A DNA stretch of 11,990 bases, from assembly GCA_903909925.1 (NCBI GenBank), contig CAIVXR010000197.1, positions 1-11,990 of the forward strand, given 5' to 3'. Of the stretch, positions 1 through 6,543 are shown one piece after another. Within the stretch, counting starts at the first letter, position 1; each line of letters begins with the position of its first letter. Source of the stretch: an uncultured beta proteobacterium. Its GTDB lineage: Bacteria > Pseudomonadota > Gammaproteobacteria > Burkholderiales > Burkholderiaceae. The notes under the pieces were generated by a model, which saw only the letters and a list, made by a program, of their open reading frames with translations, searched no databases and was not told the DNA's origin. A program made the position numbers and the translations under genes.

Positions 1-1
1 C

Positions 2-205
2 AAATTAGAACCCAAAGCGGGGGAGTCTTGTTACACCTGGTGGAGCAATCGTGGCCAAGCTTATGCCAAGAACGTTGGCTGGCGGATCGACTATCACATC
101 AGCACTCCGGGTATCGCTGACACTGCCAAGAAAACTTCTGTCTACAAAGACGAAAAGTTCTCAGATCACGCGCCACTTACTGTGGACTATGACTGGAAAC
201 TTTAA
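2..205 (+). CDS. xth: Exodeoxyribonuclease III, C-terminal end (partial at left edge)
   Basis: Last 67 codons of a gene entering from the left, read in the frame ending with TAA at 203-205. The visible protein carries the C-terminal signatures of the ExoIII/AP-endonuclease family: YTWWSNRG near the window edge, then GWRIDYH, whose Asp matches the catalytic Asp229 of E. coli ExoIII, and FSDHAPL, whose Asp-His pair matches Asp258-His259. The family performs abasic-site cleavage and 3'-5' exonucleolytic trimming in cytoplasmic base-excision repair. The reading ends normally in DYDWKL. The gene converges with the ampG-type gene, and their stop codons share the bases TTAA at 202-205. Which ExoIII paralogue this is cannot be decided without the N-terminus. 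Confidence 0.93.
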   Translation, partial: KLEPKAGESCYTWWSNRGQAYAKNVGWRIDYHISTPGIADTAKKTSVYKDEKFSDHAPLTVDYDWKL

Positions 206-1515
206 TCTTTCTTGATCTGAATGATTTTGAAATGAATGGTTGCCCAAATAAGCAGTAAAACTGGTGCGCCAATAATGGCTGTGCCATAGAAGAAGACCTG
301 GTAACCGAAGTGATCGACAAATACTCCCGAGAAGCCTGCCAACCATTTTGGTAATAACAACATCATCGAACTAAATAGAGCGTACTGAGTAGCCGAGTAA
401 CGAATATTTGTTAGCGCTGATAAGAAAGCGATAAATGCAGCACTGGCAATACCCGAGCTCAAATTATCAGCTGAGATCACCCAAATCAAGCCATGCAAAT
501 CATGCCCTTGGGTTGCCAGCCAGGCAAATAATAGGTTACTCGCTGCTGATAACACCGCGCCTAAAAATAAAATCCGCAAAACACCAAATCGAAGCGTGAG
601 TACGCCGCCTATAAAAGCACCGACTAAAGTCATCACGACACCAAACACCTTGCTCACTGCTGCAACTTCATCCTTGGTATAACCCATATCTACATAAAAA
701 GGGTTGGCCATAATGCCCATCACTACATCACTGATACGGTAAATAGCAATCAAAGATAAAATTAATACTGCGTGCCAGCGATAGCGCGTCAGAAACTCAG
801 CAAATGGCTCAATCAAAGTTTGATGCAACCATGCCTTAGCATTGCGCGCTTTTGGTAAGTCAATTTTCACCGGCTCTTTACTTAATAAAGTAGTAATCAT
901 GCCCACACTAATGGATGCAGCCATACATAAATAAGCAAACTGCCAAGCGCCAGCATCATAACCACTTCCTGTCTCCGCACGTGCAGCTAGCCATAGAACC
1001 CCTGCACCAGACCAGATTAAAGCAAGGCGATATCCTGTTTGATTAGTAGCAGCTAATGCAGCCTGATGATCACTATTAGCTGATTCGATCCGAAATGCAT
1101 CTAATGCAATATCTTGTGTCGCTGAACCGAACGCTACTAACAGAGCACACCAAACTATAGGGTTGAGTGCAAGCTTAGGATCCAGAGTAGACATTCCTAC
1201 GAGCCCTACGATGATGAGTGCTTGTGCAAAGAGTAACCAACTTCGACGTCGACCAAATAATTTTGTTAAAAGTGGAATTTGTAAGCGATCAACCAAGGGG
1301 GCCCACATCCACTTAAATGCATAGATGAGTCCAACCCAAGTTAAGTAACCAATCGTACTGCGATCAATGCCGGCCTCGCGCAACCAAAAGCTTAAGGTTC
1401 CAAGAATGAGAAGAAGAGGTAAGCCAGCAGAAAAACCCAGAAACAACATCCGCAGACATGGCCATTCGAGGTAAACCCGAAAATCAGCAAGCCATGACTG
1501 AACCGCTTTGAGCAC
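202..1515 (-). CDS. ampG: AmpG-type muropeptide permease (MFS)
   Basis: 437-residue polytopic membrane protein with about 12 hydrophobic segments, of the AmpG branch of the major facilitator superfamily. These inner-membrane proton symporters import GlcNAc-anhydroMurNAc peptides for wall recycling. Visible marks are LGFSAGLPLLL near residue 26, WAPLVDR (71-77) followed by GRRRSW (88-93) as the 2-3 loop, and SATQDIALDAFRIE (131-144), typical of AmpG. The frame stays open to a TTG at 1557, but that start would overlap metW by 38 bases. I prefer GTG at 1515, four bases after the metW TAA, which puts about 25 residues before the first membrane segment, close to E. coli AmpG. No good ribosome site is seen, so coupling to metW is likely. 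Substrate is inferred from family only; some AmpG-like proteins carry other cargo. Confidence 0.85.
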   Translation of the reverse strand: MLKAVQSWLADFRVYLEWPCLRMLFLGFSAGLPLLLILGTLSFWLREAGIDRSTIGYLTWVGLIYAFKWMWAPLVDRLQIPLLTKLFGRRRSWLLFAQALIIVGLVGMSTLDPKLALNPIVWCALLVAFGSATQDIALDAFRIESANSDHQAALAATNQTGYRLALIWSGAGVLWLAARAETGSGYDAGAWQFAYLCMAASISVGMITTLLSKEPVKIDLPKARNAKAWLHQTLIEPFAEFLTRYRWHAVLILSLIAIYRISDVVMGIMANPFYVDMGYTKDEVAAVSKVFGVVMTLVGAFIGGVLTLRFGVLRILFLGAVLSAASNLLFAWLATQGHDLHGLIWVISADNLSSGIASAAFIAFLSALTNIRYSATQYALFSSMMLLLPKWLAGFSGVFVDHFGYQVFFYGTAIIGAPVLLLIWATIHFKIIQIKKD

Positions 1516-1519
1516 AGTT

Positions 1520-2113
1520 TTATGCGCTACGCACGCGGAAGAGCGCCAAACTACCAAAGAAATTAGGCATCAATGTCACTTGCTGACCATCATGCAAGAT
1601 ACATTGATCAATCACTCTAAGGCCAAGACTAGAAGCCAACTTCTCAAAGTCTTCAACCGTAAGTACACGTACATTCGGTGTGTTGTACCACTGATATGGC
1701 AAACTCTTAGATACTGGCATGCGGCCTAATCCAACTGCCAAGCGGTGTGACCAGTGGCCAAAATTAGGGAAGGACACAATCGACTCTTTGCCAACTCGCA
1801 CCACCTCGCGCAAAATCTTTTCAGTCTGATGAATAGTTTGCAATGTTTGCGAGAGCACCACAGTATCAAAACTATTATCTTCAAAAAGTGCTAGGCCACC
1901 CTCTAAGTCTTGCTGGATAACGTTTAAACCTTTACGTACACAAGACAGTACACCTGCATCATCAATCTCTACCCCATAGGTATGAACAGGTTTTTGTTTT
2001 TGCAAAAATTCTAGGAAGCTACCATCACCGCAACCTAGATCAAGCACCTGGCTATTTGGGGAGATCCATTTGGCAATTGCTTCAAAGTCTGAACGCATAT
2101 TCAAGGTACTCAT
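1520..2113 (-). CDS. metW: Methionine biosynthesis protein MetW
   Basis: 197-residue class I SAM-methyltransferase-fold protein. Glycine-rich motif I is VLDLGCGDGSFL (23-34), an acidic residue ends the second strand (GVEIDD, 47-52), and FDTVVLSQTLQ (82-92) corresponds to motif IV. The segment SFPNFGHWSHR (114-124) and the tail NFFGSLALFRVR are characteristic of MetW. MetW genes accompany metX in many proteobacteria and the protein has been proposed to support MetX activity; no methylation substrate is established as far as I know. Its ATG overlaps the metX TGA (ATGA, 2110-2113). A GGAG eight bases before the ATG gives it an independent ribosome site. Confidence 0.95.
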   Translation of the reverse strand: MSTLNMRSDFEAIAKWISPNSQVLDLGCGDGSFLEFLQKQKPVHTYGVEIDDAGVLSCVRKGLNVIQQDLEGGLALFEDNSFDTVVLSQTLQTIHQTEKILREVVRVGKESIVSFPNFGHWSHRLAVGLGRMPVSKSLPYQWYNTPNVRVLTVEDFEKLASSLGLRVIDQCILHDGQQVTLMPNFFGSLALFRVRSA

Positions 2114-3249
2114 GATTGAGTCTCCAGCATTTGCGAAAAATAGGCTCTTACTAAATTGTGATATCGCTCATCGTCCAATAAAAATGCGTCATGTCCGTGA
2201 GGCGCATCAATCTCTGCATAGCTGACTTCGCTTTTATTACTCAATAAAGACTGCACAATCTCGCGGCTACGATTAGGAGGGAAGCGCCAATCCGTTGAGA
2301 AACTCACTACCAAGAACTTGGCTTGCACTTCTGCCAAAGCACGGTTCAAGCTACCATCATAGCGACGCGATGGGTCAAAATAATCTAAGGCACGGGTGAT
2401 CAAAAGATAGGTGTTGGCATCAAAGTAGGTTGAAAACTTATCGCCTTGGTGGCGCAGATAACTCTCTACTTCAAATTCCACATCAAAGCTAAAGCGATAG
2501 TCATTCGATTCGCCATTAGGTCGCTGTAACTCACGTCCAAATTTTTCCGCCATATCATCATCAGATAAATAGGTGATATGACCAACCATACGGGCTAAGC
2601 GTAAGCCACGCTTTGGAACCACGCCATGCTCGTAATAATTGCCTCCATGAAAGTCTGGATCCGACAAAATAGCATTGCGTGCTACCTCATTAAACGCAAT
2701 ATTTTGCGCACTCAGTTTTGGTGTTGATGCAATGATTACGCAGTGGTCTAAGCGCTTTGGAAATTGAATTGCCCAGGCCATTGCCTGCATGCCGCCTAGG
2801 CTGCCGCCCATAACCGCTGCAAACTTCCGAATGCCTAATTTATCTGCAAGGCGCGCTTGGGTATTCACCCAATCTTCAACGGTAACCACAGGAAAGTCAG
2901 CGCCATAAGGCTTGCCAGTTTCTGGATGAATACTCATAGGTCCAGTAGAACCAAAACAAGAGCCTAAATTGTTTACGCCGATAACAAAAAAATGATTGGT
3001 GTCTACAGGCTTATCCGGTCCAATCATGTTGTCCCACCATCCGATATCTTTTGGATCGTCCGGACTAGGGCCGGCTACGTGATGTGAAGCGTTGAGCGCA
3101 TGGCAAATTAATACTGCATTACTTTTATCCGCATTAAGCTTGCCGTAAGTTTCGATGACTAAATCATAGGCAGATAGAATGGCGCCACTTTGCAAAGGCA
3201 AGGGCTCGGCAAAATGGATAGTATTTCTAGAGAGATGTAGCTCGCTCAT
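2110..3249 (-). CDS. metX: Homoserine O-acyltransferase MetX
   Basis: 379-residue alpha/beta-hydrolase-fold enzyme that acylates the hydroxyl of L-homoserine in the first committed step of methionine synthesis. The nucleophile elbow is GGSLGGMQ with Ser150; the rest of the triad is Asp320 in STDWRFPP and the His of GHDAFL (His353). ALNASHHVAG (51-60) and NLGSCFGSTGP (94-104) are oxyanion/homoserine-site signatures of the family. MetX is classically an acetyltransferase, but many proteobacterial members, including betaproteobacterial ones, are reported to use succinyl-CoA, so I leave the acyl donor open. It is sandwiched by ATGA overlaps with slmA upstream (3246-3249) and metW downstream (2110-2113). 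There is no Shine-Dalgarno before its ATG; the mRNA there instead reads CCTCCTCTC, so it probably depends on reinitiation after slmA. Confidence 0.96.
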   Translation of the reverse strand: MSELHLSRNTIHFAEPLPLQSGAILSAYDLVIETYGKLNADKSNAVLICHALNASHHVAGPSPDDPKDIGWWDNMIGPDKPVDTNHFFVIGVNNLGSCFGSTGPMSIHPETGKPYGADFPVVTVEDWVNTQARLADKLGIRKFAAVMGGSLGGMQAMAWAIQFPKRLDHCVIIASTPKLSAQNIAFNEVARNAILSDPDFHGGNYYEHGVVPKRGLRLARMVGHITYLSDDDMAEKFGRELQRPNGESNDYRFSFDVEFEVESYLRHQGDKFSTYFDANTYLLITRALDYFDPSRRYDGSLNRALAEVQAKFLVVSFSTDWRFPPNRSREIVQSLLSNKSEVSYAEIDAPHGHDAFLLDDERYHNLVRAYFSQMLETQS

Positions 3250-3896
3250 TCTGAGAGGAGGATACGCAAACTAATATCAGAGGCTTCGGTTGGCAATTTC
3301 TTAAAGCCACTGCGGGCAAATCGATGCCAACGGCCCAAAACAAAACTCATCAACATAGCAGCGCGGATGCTCACTTCTTCTTGGCCAACCTTGGCCCAGG
3401 CACCGCCTTGGGTTTGGGCAATTCGTAAGGATTGCTTTAAGGATGCTTCAACACGATCTAGAACCTGAGTAATACGCTCTTGCAAACGATCGTCTTCTTG
3501 CAGCAAAGCATCACCCAGAAGAACTCTTGTCATACCAGGATTCTTCTCAGCAAAGAACAGAAGCATCTGCAATATCCCACGAGCCTGGGCAAGCCCAGAT
3601 TCTTCTTTTTGATTAATCTGATTAATCAAACCAAAAACAGTTTGCTCAATAAAAGAAATGAGCCCTTCAAACATCTGCGCCTTACTAGCGAAATGACGAT
3701 AGAGTGCGGCTTCAGATACTTGAATTTTGGCAGCTAATGCTGCTGTTGTGACACGCTCACCCTTAGGGTTTTGCAACATCTCTGCAAGTACTTGCAAGAT
3801 CTGTAGACGACGCTCTCCGGGCCGTGGACGTTTACGCGTTTTACCAGCGTCAGTACTGCTGTCGTCGATATCTGCTGGCTCTAAAGATGAACGCAT
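3246..3896 (-). CDS. slmA: SlmA-like nucleoid occlusion factor (TetR family)
   Basis: 216-residue TetR-family protein. The helix-turn-helix (about 50-69) ends in VSEAALYRHF, identical to that segment of E. coli SlmA as I recall it, and the following SKAQMFEGLISFIEQ (71-85) and NPGMTRVLLGDAL (119-131) also track SlmA closely. SlmA binds specific chromosomal sites and, when DNA-bound, blocks FtsZ ring assembly over the nucleoid. This protein has a charged N-terminal extension of roughly 17 residues rich in Arg, Lys and Pro. Compared with recalled E. coli FtsZ-contact positions, Phe65 and Asn102 are kept (Phe82, Asn119) and Arg101 is Lys118, but Arg73, Leu94 and Gly97 align with Leu90, Met111 and Phe114. 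Its ribosome site AAGGTAGG includes the argB stop codon TAG; its TGA overlaps the metX start. Confidence 0.85.
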   Translation of the reverse strand: MRSSLEPADIDDSSTDAGKTRKRPRPGERRLQILQVLAEMLQNPKGERVTTAALAAKIQVSEAALYRHFASKAQMFEGLISFIEQTVFGLINQINQKEESGLAQARGILQMLLFFAEKNPGMTRVLLGDALLQEDDRLQERITQVLDRVEASLKQSLRIAQTQGGAWAKVGQEEVSIRAAMLMSFVLGRWHRFARSGFKKLPTEASDISLRILLSE

Positions 3897-3902
3897 GTTT
3901 AC

Positions 3903-4805
3903 CTACCTTGAGCGAATCATCGTACCGAATGCTTGCTCGGTCAGAATTTCTAATAAGAGAGAATGCTCAATCCGACCATCAATGATGTGTACTGAGTTAA
4001 CGCCACTCTTCGCTGCATCCAATGCAGAAGAAATCTTCGGCAACATGCCTCCAGAGATCGTGCCATCAGCAAACAAAGCATCAATCTCTTTTGCAGTGAG
4101 ATCGGTAAGGAGCTTGCCATCTTTATCCATTACCCCAGGAATATTAGTCATCATGACCAATTTCTCTGCATGCAAAATTTCAGCCATCTTGCCGGCTACT
4201 AAGTCAGCATTAATGTTGTAAGCCTGACCCTCTTCACTAAAGCCAATTGGGGAGATCACCGGAATAAAGGCATCGTCTTGCAAGGCCTTTACAACCGCAG
4301 GATTAATAGCTTCAATCTCGCCCACAAAACCTAAATCAATTTTTTTACCAGGCTCTGTATCACTAGGTACCAACATTTTCCTGGCATGAATTAAGCCGCC
4401 ATCTTTACCGGTTAAGCCAACGGCCTGACCACCAAATTGGTTAATCAACATCACGATATCTTGCTGTACTTCGCCACCGAGAACCCACTCCACTACTTCC
4501 ATAGTTTCTTCGTCAGTAACGCGCATACCCTGAATAAAGCTTCCAGTCTTGCCGATCTTTTTCAAGGCCTCGTCAATTTGTGGTCCGCCACCATGAACGA
4601 CAACAGGATTCATACCAACTAATTTGAGCAAAATCACATCGCGCGCAAAACTTTCTTTTAGGCGATCTTCTACCATGGCGTTTCCACCATACTTAATTAC
4701 GATAGTCTTACCGTGATATGCACGGATGTATGGCAAAGCTTCAGCCAGAATCTGCGCCTTTAACAAAGGTGAGATATCGCTCAGAGTAGGTAAATGCTTG
4801 GTCAT
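3903..4805 (-). CDS. argB: Acetylglutamate kinase
   Basis: 300-residue amino-acid-kinase-fold enzyme that phosphorylates N-acetyl-L-glutamate with ATP, the second step of arginine synthesis. Visible signatures are IKYGGNAM (37-44, Lys38 equivalent to catalytic Lys8 of E. coli), VHGGGPQID (70-78), YNINADLVAG (196-205) and GGMLPK (252-257, with the second phosphate-binding Lys257). About 35 residues precede the KYGG motif, forming a helix (SPLLKAQILAEALPYIRAY region) absent from E. coli ArgB, and the C-terminus ends in FGTMI. Those two features mark the hexameric, arginine-feedback-inhibited class, so control by arginine at the enzyme level is likely. It lies 12 bases after dksA and 6 bases before slmA. 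No clear Shine-Dalgarno precedes its ATG, suggesting coupling to dksA translation. Confidence 0.97.
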   Translation of the reverse strand: MTKHLPTLSDISPLLKAQILAEALPYIRAYHGKTIVIKYGGNAMVEDRLKESFARDVILLKLVGMNPVVVHGGGPQIDEALKKIGKTGSFIQGMRVTDEETMEVVEWVLGGEVQQDIVMLINQFGGQAVGLTGKDGGLIHARKMLVPSDTEPGKKIDLGFVGEIEAINPAVVKALQDDAFIPVISPIGFSEEGQAYNINADLVAGKMAEILHAEKLVMMTNIPGVMDKDGKLLTDLTAKEIDALFADGTISGGMLPKISSALDAAKSGVNSVHIIDGRIEHSLLLEILTEQAFGTMIRSR

Positions 4806-4817
4806 CGCAAATAAGAT

Positions 4818-5306
4818 TTATTCGCCAAATAATTTTTGACGTAGTTCACGACGCTCTTGAGCCTCAAGCGATAAATTGGCTGTAGGCCTTGCAATTAAAC
4901 GGTTCAGGCCAATTGGCTCACCAGTTTCTTCACACCAACCATAGTCACCAGACTCGATGCGAGCCAAAGCTTGCTCAACTTTTTTAAGCAACTTACGCTC
5001 ACGGTCACGCGTGCGCAATTCCAAAGCATGCTCTTCTTCAATGGTGGCGCGATCAGCTGGGTCTGGAACCAAAATATTTTCACGCAGATGCTCAGTAGTC
5101 TCTGAGGCATTCTTCAAAATGTCTTCTTTCAGAGTTTGTAATTTTTGACGGAAAAAATCTAACTGCGCAGCATTCATGTAGTCCTTATCGGACATCTTGA
5201 GTAATTCTGCTTCAGTTAAGGGCGCGCCTTTTACAGTCTTAGTGCTAGCAGCCTTACTAGTGGCTTTTGTAGCAGCTGCTGGTTTTGTTGCTGTTTTTAC
5301 CGTCAT
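4818..5306 (-). CDS. dksA: RNA polymerase-binding transcription factor DksA, zinc-ligand-poor form
   Basis: 162-residue DksA, which binds the RNA polymerase secondary channel and works with ppGpp on rRNA and amino-acid promoters. An Ala/Lys/Thr-rich extension (1-27) precedes the YMNAAQLDFF segment. Two coiled-coil helices follow, with the tip motif DPADRA (82-87) keeping the DxxDxA residues needed for function, then LELRTRDRERKLLKKV in the second helix. The globular part has only one of the four Cys of E. coli DksA: GWCEETGE gives Cys125 and Thr128, and ARPTANLSLEAQ gives Ser146 and Ala149. It therefore should not form the classical four-Cys zinc finger, like Pseudomonas DksA2, though this pattern seems common in betaproteobacteria. 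AGGAAAG lies upstream of the ATG at a normal distance. It heads the argB-slmA-metXW-ampG run after a 112-base gap. Confidence 0.96.
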   Translation of the reverse strand: MTVKTATKPAAATKATSKAASTKTVKGAPLTEAELLKMSDKDYMNAAQLDFFRQKLQTLKEDILKNASETTEHLRENILVPDPADRATIEEEHALELRTRDRERKLLKKVEQALARIESGDYGWCEETGEPIGLNRLIARPTANLSLEAQERRELRQKLFGE

Positions 5307-5354
5307 CTCATTCTTTCCTAGATTTGAAGCATTATTGCCTCATTCTGCCAAACT

Positions 5355-5383
5355 TTTATAGTGCTTTAATCAATATTTTTTAA
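5355..5383 (-). promoter_or_regulatory. Candidate sigma-70 promoter for dksA
   Basis: Read on the minus strand, TTAAAA (5383-5378) and TATAAA (5360-5355) are separated by 17 bases, matching 4 of 6 and 5 of 6 consensus positions. A start near base 5348 would leave a leader of about 42 bases before the dksA ATG, with the AGGAAAG ribosome site inside it. The -35 hexamer sits within the inverted repeat at 5370-5389. Assignment is by eye only. Confidence 0.35.
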
Positions 5384-5389
5384 TATTGA
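5370..5389. repeat. Perfect 8-bp inverted repeat in the cobW-dksA gap
   Basis: TCAATATT, a TTTT spacer, then AATATTGA: a perfect 8-base inverted repeat with a 4-base spacer, all A/T except the outer pairs. It begins 30 bases after the cobW stop codon and overlaps the candidate dksA -35 region. It has no GC-rich stem, so a strong intrinsic terminator is unlikely. A regulator-binding operator is possible but no family can be named from the sequence. Confidence 0.55.
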
Positions 5390-5418
5390 CCGTGGCGGCG
5401 GATTGTACCCGAAACTTC

Positions 5419-6474
5419 CTATACCAAACAGCCCTCGAGCCCAGCCAGCAGTGTGTCCTTAGGCAAATCAATGCCTATGAAGACCATCCGGGTTTGCTTG
5501 GGTTCTGCACCCCATGGACCAGCCATATCGCTACCCATCATTTGATGAACCCCTTGAAACACTACTTTTCGGTTGCTTCCCTTCACATAGAGCACGCCTT
5601 TATAGCGCAGCATCTTTTCACCAAAGACCTCCAGAATGCCTCCCAGGAAGTCTTCCAACTTTTTGTGATCAAAGGGTTTATCACTACGAAAAACAAAGGA
5701 CTGAATGCGATCTGTATGCCCTGCGTGACCATGATGATGCTGCTCATGGCTATGGTCGTGCCCACAGGTGCTGTGGTCATGGTCGTGACTGTGATCATGT
5801 CCATGGTCATGATCATCCTGCTCTAAGAAATGAGGGTCAATGTCTAGCTTGGCATTGAGATTAAATCCCTTGAGATCTAACACCGCATCGAGCGGCACAA
5901 TTCCTTTAGAAATCCCAGTAATCGGCGCCCTAGGGTTCATGCGCATCAAGCGATTACGCAGAGCCTCAACCTCAGCTGGTGTCACTAGATCAGTCTTGGT
6001 AATGAAGATCTGATCGGCAAAGCCTACTTGGCGCTGCGCCTCTTCATGCTCAGTTAATTGGTGTGGCCCATGCTTGGCATCCACCAAGGTCACCACAGCA
6101 TCTAAGACGTAATGATCAGCAACATCGTCGTCCATAAAGAAGGTTTGGGCTACTGGGCCAGGATTAGCAACGCCCGTTGTTTCAATCACAACCCGATCAA
6201 AATGAATCTTCTTATCCTTGCGCTGCTCCCAAAGCTCATTAAGCGCTTCAACTAAGTCCCCACGAATGGTGCAACAAATGCAACCATTACTCATCTGTAC
6301 AATATTTTCTTGATTGTCTTGAACCAAGATATCGTTATCGATATTCTCTTCGCCAAACTCGTTCTCAATCACAGCAATTTTTTTACCATGTTGCTCAGTC
6401 AAAATGTGTTTGAGTAAAGTGGTTTTGCCGCTTCCTAAAAAGCCCGTCAAAATGGTTACTGGAATTAATGCCAT
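5419..6474 (-). CDS. COG0523 (CobW/ZNG-type) GTP-dependent metallochaperone with His-rich linker
   Basis: 351-residue G3E-family P-loop GTPase. Walker A is GFLGSGKTT (11-19), then ENEFGEENID (37-46), the family's metal motif CICC (65-68, CxCC), ETTGVANPGP (98-107) and the guanine-base motif as TKTD (159-162). A linker at 222-253 holds 15 His in 32 residues plus one Cys, and a CobW C-terminal domain follows (about 255-351). COG0523 proteins hand metal, often zinc, to client proteins at the cost of GTP; a CxCC plus His-rich stretch fits zinc or cobalt handling. True cobalamin-pathway CobW is less likely because no B12 genes are nearby. I chose ATG at 6474; a TTG at 6489 would add only five non-conserved residues. 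A weak GGAT precedes the ATG. dksA lies 112 bases downstream; no Zur-type box was recognised upstream. Confidence 0.9.
   Translation of the reverse strand: MALIPVTILTGFLGSGKTTLLKHILTEQHGKKIAVIENEFGEENIDNDILVQDNQENIVQMSNGCICCTIRGDLVEALNELWEQRKDKKIHFDRVVIETTGVANPGPVAQTFFMDDDVADHYVLDAVVTLVDAKHGPHQLTEHEEAQRQVGFADQIFITKTDLVTPAEVEALRNRLMRMNPRAPITGISKGIVPLDAVLDLKGFNLNAKLDIDPHFLEQDDHDHGHDHSHDHDHSTCGHDHSHEQHHHGHAGHTDRIQSFVFRSDKPFDHKKLEDFLGGILEVFGEKMLRYKGVLYVKGSNRKVVFQGVHQMMGSDMAGPWGAEPKQTRMVFIGIDLPKDTLLAGLEGCLV
5716..5811 (-). repeat. Low-complexity CAT/CAC-rich tract encoding the His-rich linker
   Basis: Degenerate short repeats of CAT/CAC alternating with GAC/GAT codons encode the His/Asp linker of the COG0523 protein (residues 222-253). 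On the + strand the tract reads as runs of ATG/GTG-containing triplets such as CATGGTCATGATCAT. Such tracts can change length by slippage, so copy number may vary between strains. Confidence 0.7.
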
Positions 6475-6543
6475 GAATGATCCAATCAAAATCTAGAAGT
6501 AATACTTGCCGAAAGCGGGAAACCCACTATCTTACCCAGTTCC

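Noticed and set aside
3727..4221. 164-residue + strand open frame opposite slmA and argB
   Set aside because: Antisense shadow across two well-recognised genes, with composition and no motif of a real protein.
5307..5418. Intrinsic terminator after the COG0523 gene
   Set aside because: The only inverted repeat is almost purely A/T, too weak for a typical terminator stem, and it overlaps the dksA promoter candidate.
5386..5858. Overlapping + strand open frames (up to 146 residues) opposite the COG0523 gene, with a Met/Val-rich hydrophobic tail resembling a membrane segment
   Set aside because: The Met/Val/Ile run is the antisense reading of the CAT/CAC His codons of the linker; no ribosome site or family resemblance. 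The minus-strand gene explains the open frame.
6475..6543. Possible terminator or Zur-like operator between xerC and cobW
   Set aside because: Only a loopless GGGAAACCC with no T run on the relevant strand, and no convincing Zur dyad; nothing I can support in these 69 bases.
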